Part shown: positions 43,048 through 50,494 of the stretch, piece after piece
How the letters are laid out: each line of letters opens with the position of its first letter
Numbering within the stretch: position 1 is the first letter of the stretch
NCBI RefSeq assembly: GCF_015354575.1
Contig: NZ_JACAFQ010000030.1
Location: forward strand, 1 to 60,022
Length of the DNA: 60,022 nucleotides
Direction: 5' to 3'
Source of the DNA: Pseudomonas sp. UFMG81
GTDB taxonomy: Bacteria > Pseudomonadota > Gammaproteobacteria > Pseudomonadales > Pseudomonadaceae
Made by a program: the position numbers and the translations under genes
The notes under the pieces: model-generated
What the model was told of the DNA's origin: nothing
The model's database searches: none
What the model saw: the letters and a program-made list of their open reading frames with translations, nothing else

Positions 43048-43203
43048 AGCGGCAAGCGACAAGCCGCAAGCTGCAAGCCGTGAGGCGCCACGCCCAGCGT
43101 TGGCGCCCTGGCTTGCAGCCGCGGTGGCTGCTCTATCTTGCAGCTTGAAGCTCAAGGCTTGTAGCTCAAAGGCTTGTAGCTGCATCCAGTCACCGGAGGG
43201 ATC
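43048..43203. repeat. repeat-rich spacer between prkA and yeaH
   Basis: The 156-nt spacer holds several copies of GC(T/A)TG(C/T)AGC-like units in both orientations, such as CAAGCTGCAAGC, GGCTTGCAGCC and two direct copies of GGCTTGTAGCT. A palindrome GGCGCCA(CG)...GTTGGCGCC lies near 43084-43109. It contains no gene. It may be a mobile-repeat remnant or an mRNA-processing site inside the operon. Confidence 0.6.
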
Positions 43204-44475
43204 ATGAGCTACGTAATCGACCGACGCCTGAACGGCAAGAACAAGAGCACGGTCAACCGCCAGCGTTTCCTGCGGCGGTACCGCGAGCACATCAAGAAAG
43301 CCGTCGAAGAGGCCGTGAGCCGCCGCTCCATCATGGACATGGAGCATGGCGAACAGATCAGCATCCCAGGCCGTGACATCGACGAACCCGTGCTGCACCA
43401 CGGTCGCGGCGGCAAGCAGACCATCGTGCATCCCGGCAACAAGGAATTCACCGCTGGCGAACACATCGCCCGACCTCAGGGCGGTGGTGGCGGTGGCGGC
43501 CGTGGCAAGGCCGGCAACTCCGGCGAAGGCATGGACGACTTCGTGTTCCAGATCACCCAGGAAGAATTCCTCGAGTTCATGTTCGAGGACCTGGAGCTGC
43601 CCAACCTGGTCAAACGCCACCTCACCGGGGCCGACACCTTCAAGACCGTGCGCGCCGGCATCGCCAACGAAGGCAACCCGTCGCGCATCAACATCGTGCG
43701 CACCCTGCGCTCGGCCCACGCCCGACGTATCGCCCTGACCGGCAGCAGCCGGGCGTTGCTGCGCGAGGCGCAAAAAGAGCTGGAGCGTTTGAAAGTCGAG
43801 GAGCCGGACAACTTCACCGACATCCAGGACACCGAAGCCGAGATCGAGCGGCTCAAGGCGCGCATCAACCGCCTGCCGTTCCTCGACACCTTCGACCTCA
43901 AGTACAACCTGCTGGTCAAGCAGCCCAACCCCAGCTCCAAGGCGGTGATGTTCTGCCTGATGGACGTCTCCGGCTCCATGACCCAGGCCACCAAGGACAT
44001 CGCCAAGCGCTTCTTCATCCTTTTGTACCTGTTCCTCAAGCGCAACTACGACCGCATCGAGGTGGTATTCATTCGCCACCACACCAGTGCCCGCGAAGTC
44101 GACGAGGAAGAGTTCTTCTATTCCCGCGAGACCGGCGGCACCATCGTCTCCAGCGCGCTCAAGCTGATGCAGGAGGTCATGGCCGATCGCTACCCGGCCA
44201 GCGACTGGAACATCTACGCAGCGCAAGCCTCGGACGGCGACAACTGGAACGACGACTCGCCGATCTGCCGCGACATCCTGGCCAACCAGATCATGCCCCA
44301 CGTGCAGTACTACACTTACGTCGAGATCACCCCCCGTGAGCATCAGGCGCTGTGGTACGAGTACGAACGCATCGGCGAAGCCTACCCCGACACATTCGCC
44401 CAGCAGCAGTTGGTATCGGCCGGCGACATCTACCCGGTCTTCCGTGAACTCTTCCAGCGCAGGTTAGCCACATGA
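43204..44475 (+). CDS. yeaH: YeaH/DUF444 von Willebrand-type protein
   Basis: A 423-residue UPF0229 protein. The N-terminus is highly basic (about residues 1-45), followed by a Gly-rich linker. A VWA-like domain contains the MIDAS motif DVSGSM near residue 257. It overlaps spoVR by 4 nt. It works with PrkA in E. coli stress adaptation, but no biochemical role is firm. Confidence 0.92.
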   Translation: MSYVIDRRLNGKNKSTVNRQRFLRRYREHIKKAVEEAVSRRSIMDMEHGEQISIPGRDIDEPVLHHGRGGKQTIVHPGNKEFTAGEHIARPQGGGGGGGRGKAGNSGEGMDDFVFQITQEEFLEFMFEDLELPNLVKRHLTGADTFKTVRAGIANEGNPSRINIVRTLRSAHARRIALTGSSRALLREAQKELERLKVEEPDNFTDIQDTEAEIERLKARINRLPFLDTFDLKYNLLVKQPNPSSKAVMFCLMDVSGSMTQATKDIAKRFFILLYLFLKRNYDRIEVVFIRHHTSAREVDEEEFFYSRETGGTIVSSALKLMQEVMADRYPASDWNIYAAQASDGDNWNDDSPICRDILANQIMPHVQYYTYVEITPREHQALWYEYERIGEAYPDTFAQQQLVSAGDIYPVFRELFQRRLAT

Positions 44476-46040
44476 CCGCCAGAGAGCAGAGACGCCAACC
44501 CATTTCCACCGGTTCCGAGTGGACCTTCGAGCTGATCCAGACGTACGACCGCGAGATCAGCCGCCTGGCCGCCCGCTACGCGCTGGACACCTACCCCAAC
44601 CAGATCGAGGTGATCACTGCCGAGCAGATGATGGACGCCTACGCCTCGGTGGGCATGCCGCTGGGTTATCACCACTGGTCCTACGGCAAGCAGTTCCTCA
44701 GCACCGAGAAGTCCTACAGCCGCGGCCAGATGGGCCTTGCCTACGAGATCGTGATCAATTCCGATCCGTGCATCGCCTATCTCATGGAAGAGAACACCAT
44801 GTGCATGCAGGCACTGGTGATCGCCCACGCCTGCTATGGCCACAACAGCTTCTTCAAAGGCAACTACCTGTTCCGCACCTGGACCGACGCCAGCTCGATC
44901 ATCGACTACCTGGTGTTCGCCAAGCAGTACATCGCCCAGTGCGAGGAGCGCCACGGCATCGATGCGGTGGAAGACCTGATCGACTCCTGCCATGCCCTGA
45001 TGAACTATGGCGTGGACCGCTACAAGCGCCCCTACCCCATCTCCGCGGAAGAGGAGCGACGCCGGCAGAAAGAGCGTGAGGAGCACCTGCAACGGCAGAT
45101 CAACGATTTGTGGCGCACCATCCCCAAAGGCTCGGAAAAGGGCGGCGAACGGGATGATGCACGGTTCCCCGCCGAACCCCAGGAGAACATCCTCTACTTC
45201 ATCGAGAAACACGCGCCGTTGCTGGAACCCTGGCAGCGTGAAGTGGTGCGCATCGTGCGCAAGATCGCCCAGTACTTCTACCCACAGCGCCAGACCCAGG
45301 TGATGAACGAAGGCTGGGCGACGTTCTGGCACTACACGCTGATGAACGACCTGTACGACGAAGGGCTGATCACCGAAGGCTTCATGATGGAGTTTCTCCA
45401 GTCGCACACCAGCGTGGTGTTCCAGCCAGGCTTCGACAGCCCCTATTACAGCGGCATCAACCCCTACGCACTGGGGTTCGCCATGTACACCGACATCCGC
45501 CGCATGTGCGAAAACCCCACCGACGAGGACCGCCGCTGGTTCCCCGACATCGCCGGCAGTGATTGGCTGTCGACCATCAAGTTCGCCATGAGCAGCTTCA
45601 AGGACGAGAGTTTCATCCTGCAGTACCTGTCACCGAAGGTGATCCGCGACCTCAAGCTTTTCAGCATCCTCGACGACGACCAGCGCGACGACCTGCTGGT
45701 CCCGGCGATCCACGACGAAGACGGCTATCGCACCATCCGTGAGCAGCTGGCCGCGCAATACAATCTCGGCAACCGTGAACCCAACGTGCAGATCTTCAGC
45801 ATCGATCGACGCGGCGACCGCTCGCTGACCCTGCGTCACCTGCAGCACAACCGCAAACCGCTGGGCGATTCGACGGAAGAAGTGCTCAAGCACCTGCACC
45901 GCCTGTGGGGTTTCGATATCCACCTGGAGACCGTGCAAGGCGACCAGGTGGTCAAGACCCACCACATGCCACCGCGCAGCGAGCATGGCGAAGCCAGCGA
46001 CTATGGGCGCATGGACTTGGCGGTGGTGCACCATCTCTGA
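44472..46040 (+). CDS. SpoVR family protein (YcgB)
   Basis: A 522-residue SpoVR/YcgB protein, named after a Bacillus spore-cortex gene. It is widely conserved in non-sporulating bacteria, almost always next to prkA and yeaH. Conserved histidine-containing stretches such as YGHNSFFKGNYLF, MNEGWATFWHY and NPYALGF suggest a metal-binding core, but this is inference. It ends the trio. Confidence 0.92.
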   Translation: MTAREQRRQPISTGSEWTFELIQTYDREISRLAARYALDTYPNQIEVITAEQMMDAYASVGMPLGYHHWSYGKQFLSTEKSYSRGQMGLAYEIVINSDPCIAYLMEENTMCMQALVIAHACYGHNSFFKGNYLFRTWTDASSIIDYLVFAKQYIAQCEERHGIDAVEDLIDSCHALMNYGVDRYKRPYPISAEEERRRQKEREEHLQRQINDLWRTIPKGSEKGGERDDARFPAEPQENILYFIEKHAPLLEPWQREVVRIVRKIAQYFYPQRQTQVMNEGWATFWHYTLMNDLYDEGLITEGFMMEFLQSHTSVVFQPGFDSPYYSGINPYALGFAMYTDIRRMCENPTDEDRRWFPDIAGSDWLSTIKFAMSSFKDESFILQYLSPKVIRDLKLFSILDDDQRDDLLVPAIHDEDGYRTIREQLAAQYNLGNREPNVQIFSIDRRGDRSLTLRHLQHNRKPLGDSTEEVLKHLHRLWGFDIHLETVQGDQVVKTHHMPPRSEHGEASDYGRMDLAVVHHL

Positions 46041-46093
46041 ACCACACCATTACTGGCGACAGGGTATCCTGTGGCCAGTAATGGAGGTTTCAC

Positions 46094-47191
46094 ATGCAGA
46101 TCTACAAGGTTGGCGGCGCCGTGCGCGATCGCCTGCTCGGCCGCCAGGTCAGTGATATCGACTGGTTGGTGGTGGGCGCCACGGTCGAACAGATGCAAGC
46201 CCAAGGCTTTCGCCCGGTCGGCGCTGATTTCCCGGTTTTCCTTCACCCTAAAACCGGTGAGGAGTACGCCCTGGCCCGCACCGAACGCAAGAGCGGGCGC
46301 GGCTATGGCGGTTTCACATTCCACGCCAGCCCCGATGTCACCCTCGAAGACGACCTGATCCGCCGCGACCTGACCATCAACGCCATGGCCGAGGATGAAC
46401 AGGGCACGCTGTACGACCCCTACCACGGCAAGCACGATCTGGATGAGCGGATTTTGCGCCATGTTTCTCCGGCGTTCGCCGAAGATCCCTTGCGTGTCCT
46501 CCGGGTCGCCCGCTTTGCCGCTCGTTATGCACCCTTGGGTTTCCGCGTAGCCGAAGAGACCCTCGCCCTGATGCGCCAGATCGCCGAGTCGGGCGAGTTG
46601 CAGGCACTGACCGCCGAACGCAGTTGGAAGGAAATCGAGCGGGCGCTGATGGAAAGCCAGCCGCAGGTATTCATCGAGGTGCTGCGCAGTTGCGGCGCGC
46701 TCCAGGAGTTGATGCCGGAGCTGGAGCGCGGCACCGATACCCTGGCAGCACTGCACCAGGCCGCCACGCACCAGCAGTCGCTGCCAGTGCGCTGGGCGTG
46801 CCTGCTGCGTGGGCTGGAGCCTGCGGCCATCAAGGCGCTCAACCAGCGCTTCAAGGCCCCGCGGGAATGCCAGGAACTGGCGGTGCTGGTGGGCGAATTT
46901 GCCGAACGAGCGGATGACGCCCCGGCGCTGGAGCCGCCAGCGCTGTTGGAAATGCTGCAGAAGTTCGATGTATACCGACGCCCGCAGCGTTTCGAAGACT
47001 TCATCGCTGTATGCAAGATGGCGGCGCAGGGGGCCGCTTATCCACAGGGCGAGTACTTGCGCGGTGCGGCTGAAGCGGTGCGGGCGGTAGATGTTAAACC
47101 CTTGATCGAACAAGGCCTGACCGGCCAGCAGCTGGGCGAGGCGCTCAAAGCGCAGCGGCTGAAAACGCTGGAAGCGTACAAGCCGGGCTGA
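46094..47191 (+). CDS. cca: CCA-adding tRNA nucleotidyltransferase
   Basis: Adds or repairs the 3' CCA end of tRNAs. The 365-residue class II enzyme has the N-terminal GGAVRDRLLG and catalytic DIDW, then the RRDLTINAMA motif. It is shorter than the ~412-residue E. coli enzyme and shows no obvious C-terminal HD phosphohydrolase domain. GGAGG lies 8 nt before the ATG. The stop is followed 3 nt later by a REP pair. Confidence 0.94.
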   Translation: MQIYKVGGAVRDRLLGRQVSDIDWLVVGATVEQMQAQGFRPVGADFPVFLHPKTGEEYALARTERKSGRGYGGFTFHASPDVTLEDDLIRRDLTINAMAEDEQGTLYDPYHGKHDLDERILRHVSPAFAEDPLRVLRVARFAARYAPLGFRVAEETLALMRQIAESGELQALTAERSWKEIERALMESQPQVFIEVLRSCGALQELMPELERGTDTLAALHQAATHQQSLPVRWACLLRGLEPAAIKALNQRFKAPRECQELAVLVGEFAERADDAPALEPPALLEMLQKFDVYRRPQRFEDFIAVCKMAAQGAAYPQGEYLRGAAEAVRAVDVKPLIEQGLTGQQLGEALKAQRLKTLEAYKPG

Positions 47192-47194
47192 GTC

Positions 47195-47248
47195 ATCGCG
47201 GGGCAAGCCCGCTCCCACAGAGCCGTGGGAGCGGGCTTGCCCCGCGAT
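47195..47248. repeat. REP pair (family A)
   Basis: ATCGCGGGGCAAGCCCGCTCCCAC and its inverse are separated by only about 8 nt. It fills the gap between convergent cca and folK and is very like the element at 11226-11283. Confidence 0.9.
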
Positions 47249-47260
47249 ATGGCCTTGAAC

Positions 47261-47770
47261 TTACACCTGAATCAGCTGCAATCCCCGCCACTCGAACGGC
47301 ACCGGCGCCAGTACCTGGTCGATGCTCGCCTCCTGCCACAACTGCGCCATCGGCTTGCCCACCCCCGGGTGCACCAGCTCCGGCGCCAACAACGACAAGG
47401 GCCACAATACAAAGGCGTTCTTCAGGATTTCCGCCCGTGGCAGCACCAGTCCGTCGAACGTGCCGTGCAGGTCGTCATACAGCAGCACATCGATATCCAG
47501 CGGCAGCCCCTTGCGGTCCGGCGCATAGCGGCCATTGTCGGCCTCGATGAACTTGAGCCGGCGGTCCAGCTCCAGCAGCGGCAATTCGGTCTTGCCGGCC
47601 ACCACGAAATTGATGAACGGCCCGCTCTTGATCCCCACCGCCTGGCTCTCGAAGGCCGGCGAGCAGCGCATGTCGGTGAGTATCGCCGCCAGCGCGTCGA
47701 GCCCCGCGCACAGGTGCCGCTCGCGGTCGATGTTGCTGCCCAGCCCGAGGTAAACCGTGCTCAGAGACAT
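47261..47770 (-). CDS. folK: 2-amino-4-hydroxy-6-hydroxymethyldihydropteridine pyrophosphokinase
   Basis: Transfers pyrophosphate from ATP to the pterin in folate synthesis. The 169-residue protein begins VYLGLGSNID, and has LPLDIDVLLYDD, which supplies the magnesium-binding aspartates, and the LPRAEILKNAFVLWPL stretch. It overlaps folB by 10 nt, so the two pterin steps are coupled. Confidence 0.95.
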   Translation of the reverse strand: MSLSTVYLGLGSNIDRERHLCAGLDALAAILTDMRCSPAFESQAVGIKSGPFINFVVAGKTELPLLELDRRLKFIEADNGRYAPDRKGLPLDIDVLLYDDLHGTFDGLVLPRAEILKNAFVLWPLSLLAPELVHPGVGKPMAQLWQEASIDQVLAPVPFEWRGLQLIQV

Positions 47771-48117
47771 CCGCGCTCGATCTCCACACCCACACCACCG
47801 CGGGCCGCAGGCACCGCACCCGGCTTGGTGAGTTTCAGGCGTACCCAGGGGATGTTGAACTCGGCCATCAGCACCGCCACCAGGCGCTCGGCGAAGGTTT
47901 CGACCAGTTCGAAGCGCGCCTGCTCGGCAAAGGCCTGGATGCGTGCCGAAACGCTGGCGTAGTCCAGCGCCAGGGACAGGTCATCCCCGGCAGCGGCCGG
48001 CCGATTGTCCCAGGCGAAACTCAGGTCCAGGCGCAGGCATTGGCGGATATCCCGCTCCCAGTCATAGGCACCGATGACGGTATCGACTTCCAGGCCTTCG
48101 ATGAACACTCTGTCCAA
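47761..48117 (-). CDS. folB: dihydroneopterin aldolase
   Basis: Cleaves dihydroneopterin to the hydroxymethyl pterin used by FolK. The 118-residue protein starts with TTG (complement of 48115-48117), supported by GGAG about 8 nt upstream, and gives MDRVFIEGLEVDTVIGAYDWER; the ORF upstream of it has no family match. The conserved VETFAERL is present. Some homologues also epimerise dihydroneopterin triphosphate. Confidence 0.92.
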   Translation of the reverse strand: MDRVFIEGLEVDTVIGAYDWERDIRQCLRLDLSFAWDNRPAAAGDDLSLALDYASVSARIQAFAEQARFELVETFAERLVAVLMAEFNIPWVRLKLTKPGAVPAARGGVGVEIERGCL

Positions 48118-48191
48118 GCACTTCTCTCCACAACACGACAAGGGCGACGGGCGCCGTTAGAATCGGGGCAACCTCGCCCGGAATAGTTAGC

Positions 48192-48761
48192 ATGTTTTGG
48201 TCACTGGCGCTGCTTGCCTACCTGCTTGGCTCTCTGTCCTTCGCCATCGTCCTGAGCCGCCTCAGTGGCAGCCCCGACCCACGCTCCAGTGGCTCGGGCA
48301 ATGCCGGTGCGACCAACATGCTGCGCCTGGCTGGGCGCAAGCTGGCGATCCTGACGCTGCTGGGCGACCTGTGCAAGGGCATGTTGCCGGTGCTGCTGGC
48401 ACGGGCCGCCGGGCTGGACGTGCAAGAGCAGGCCTGGGTGGGCATCTGCGCAGTGCTGGGGCATCTGTTCCCGATCTACTTCCGCTTCCAGGGCGGCAAG
48501 GGCGTGGCCACTGCCGCCGGCATGCTCATGGCCCTGTACTTCCCGGCCGCACTGCTGGCCATCGGCGCCTGGCTACTGACCTTCTACCTGACCCGCACCA
48601 GCTCGCTCGCCGCCCTGATCGCCACGCCACTCACCTTACCGCTACTGGCCTGGCGCGAGCCCGGGGCCCTGCTGCCGATGACCGTACTGACGGTGATGAT
48701 CGTGTGGCGTCACCGCAGCAACCTGCGGGACCTGTTCGCCGGGCGCGAACGGCACTTCTGA
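48192..48761 (+). CDS. plsY: acyl-phosphate:glycerol-3-phosphate acyltransferase
   Basis: An inner-membrane enzyme that makes lysophosphatidic acid from acyl-phosphate. The 189-residue protein has about five membrane helices. The three PlsY motifs are visible: SGNAGATNMLR, FRFQGGKGVATAAG and the MTVLTVMIVWRHRSNLRD tail. It is divergent from folB and convergent with tsaD 10 nt away. Confidence 0.95.
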   Translation: MFWSLALLAYLLGSLSFAIVLSRLSGSPDPRSSGSGNAGATNMLRLAGRKLAILTLLGDLCKGMLPVLLARAAGLDVQEQAWVGICAVLGHLFPIYFRFQGGKGVATAAGMLMALYFPAALLAIGAWLLTFYLTRTSSLAALIATPLTLPLLAWREPGALLPMTVLTVMIVWRHRSNLRDLFAGRERHF

Positions 48762-48771
48762 AACGCCACCC

Positions 48772-49797
48772 TCACACCGCGGGCAATTGCTCCATCGGCC
48801 AGCGCGCCTGCACGCTGATTGCCAGGTCCTGCTGCTGCCCGGCCAACAGACGCTGACAGCCCGCGTAGGCGATCATCGCGCCATTGTCGGTACAGAAACG
48901 GGGACGCGCGTAATAGACGTTGCCCTTGATGCTGGCCAGCATCTCTTCCAGCGAAGCACGCAGGGCCTGGTTGGCACTCACGCCACCGGCGATGACCAGC
49001 CGCTTGAGGCCCGTCTGCTTGAGGGCGCGCTTGCACTTGAAGGTCAGAGTCTCCACCACCGCCTGCTGGAACGCCAGCGACACGTCGCAACGGGTTTGCT
49101 CGTTGTCGTCTCCGGCCTCACGGCACTGCTGCCAGGTGTTGAGGGCGAAGGTCTTCAGGCCGCTGAAGCTGAACTGCAGGCCCGGCCGATCGCACATCGG
49201 GCGTGGGAACACGAAGCGCCCAGGGGTGCCCCGTTCGGCCAGGCGCGCGATCTCGGGGCCGCCCGGGTAGTTGAGGCCGATCAGCTTGGCCGTTTTGTCG
49301 AACGCCTCGCCGGCGGCATCGTCCAGGCTCTCACCAAGCAGCTCGTATTGGCCGATGCCATCGACCCGCACCAGCTGCGTGTGACCACCCGACACCAACA
49401 AGGCGACGAACGGAAATTCCGGCGGCTGCTCTTCGAGCATCGGCGCCAGCAGATGGCCTTCCATATGGTGCACACCGATCGTCGGAATATCCCAGGCAAA
49501 CGCCAGGGCCTGGGCGCACGAAGCGCCCACCAGCAATGCGCCGACCAGGCCAGGGCCTGCGGTGTAGGCGATGGCGTCGATCTCGGTGGCGACACAGTCG
49601 GCCTCCTCCAGCACCTGGCGAATCAGCGGCAGCATGCGCTTGACGTGATCACGCGAGGCGAGCTCGGGCACCACGCCGCCATAGGCGCGGTGCAGGTCGA
49701 TCTGGCTGAACAGCGCGTCGGCCAGCAGGCCGCGTTCACTGTCGTATAATGCGACGCCAGTTTCGTCGCAGGATGTTTCCAATCCCAGTACTAGCAT
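48772..49797 (-). CDS. tsaD: tRNA N6-adenosine threonylcarbamoyltransferase TsaD
   Basis: Transfers threonylcarbamoyl to A37 of ANN-decoding tRNAs with TsaB and TsaE. The 341-residue Kae1-family protein has LGLETSCDETG, the iron-binding HHMEGH and SGGHTQL. The start is the ATG ending at 49797; the upstream in-frame extension is untranslated. It is divergent from rpsU, the common gcp-rpsU arrangement. Confidence 0.96.
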   Translation of the reverse strand: MLVLGLETSCDETGVALYDSERGLLADALFSQIDLHRAYGGVVPELASRDHVKRMLPLIRQVLEEADCVATEIDAIAYTAGPGLVGALLVGASCAQALAFAWDIPTIGVHHMEGHLLAPMLEEQPPEFPFVALLVSGGHTQLVRVDGIGQYELLGESLDDAAGEAFDKTAKLIGLNYPGGPEIARLAERGTPGRFVFPRPMCDRPGLQFSFSGLKTFALNTWQQCREAGDDNEQTRCDVSLAFQQAVVETLTFKCKRALKQTGLKRLVIAGGVSANQALRASLEEMLASIKGNVYYARPRFCTDNGAMIAYAGCQRLLAGQQQDLAISVQARWPMEQLPAV

Positions 49798-50002
49798 GGG
49801 TCCGTGCCTTGTGGAGGCTGAATTCGAAGGCGCGCATGATAGTCCCCGCACCCAGTGCCGACCAGCGGTTTTCGATCAGAGGCTTTGCATTCCGGCCAGC
49901 TAAGGGTTAACATCCGCAACCCTTGAAAACCGACGTTCTCCAGCACACCTTATGTTTTGCCAGGAGCACGTCTACCCCGGTAATGAATTAAGGTAGCCCT
50001 GG

Positions 50003-50218
50003 ATGCCAGCCGTCAAAGTTAAAGAGAACGAACCCTTCGACGTAGCTCTGCGTCGTTTCAAGCGCTCCTGCGAAAAAGCCGGTGTACTGGCTGAAGTTCG
50101 TAGCCGCGAGTTTTACGAGAAGCCGACCGCCGAGCGTAAGCGCAAAGCAGCTGCTGCTGTTAAGCGTCACGCCAAGAAAGTTCAGCGCGAACAGCGCCGC
50201 GCCGTTCGTCTGTACTAA
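50003..50218 (+). CDS. rpsU: 30S ribosomal protein S21
   Basis: A highly basic 71-residue protein of the small subunit platform, involved in initiation. The sequence MPAVKVKENEPFDVALRRF and the Arg/Lys-rich C-terminus are diagnostic. It opens the classical rpsU-dnaG-rpoD macromolecular-synthesis locus. The 205-nt gap to tsaD has no confident promoter, although a TATAAT with a GC-rich discriminator lies at 49745-49750 inside tsaD. Confidence 0.97.
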   Translation: MPAVKVKENEPFDVALRRFKRSCEKAGVLAEVRSREFYEKPTAERKRKAAAAVKRHAKKVQREQRRAVRLY

Positions 50219-50248
50219 TACAGGCGTTCTACGCAAAGCTTCTGCCCC

Positions 50249-50267
50249 GCCCGGCCTCGTGCCGGGC
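50249..50267 (+). terminator. attenuating hairpin between rpsU and dnaG
   Basis: GCCCGGC and GCCGGGC pair around a 5-nt loop, 30 nt after the rpsU stop, with no T-run. A partial terminator at this place keeps dnaG lower than rpsU in E. coli; the same role is plausible here. The rest of the 276-nt gap shows no gene. Confidence 0.5.
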
Positions 50268-50494
50268 TGATGGCAGCGGTCGCTTCAAGCCCTTGGCCAT
50301 GCGCCATGGGCGCCCCGGCACAAGCCATGGGCAACCTGCCTCAATGCGTCAGAACTGGTCTTTGGCCAGGTGTGCACGTCCTTGCTGACGAGCCCTTACG
50401 GGCTGCGACGCGCACAACACCTCTTCCTGCTATACCCCACCAGAACCCGCGCACCAGCGTTTAGACTTGCCAGTTGCCAGATGACGAGGCTGCC

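Noticed and set aside
42223..44343. 706-codon open frame antisense to prkA and yeaH
   Set aside because: A shadow of two well-supported genes. Composition is dominated by Leu/Val/His/Asp and no family is recognisable.
41125..46040. prkA-yeaH-spoVR as a phage-defence or sporulation island
   Set aside because: The AAA+/kinase-VWA-SpoVR set resembles defence-module vocabulary, but the trio is core genome in pseudomonads and enterics, with no mobile-element context.
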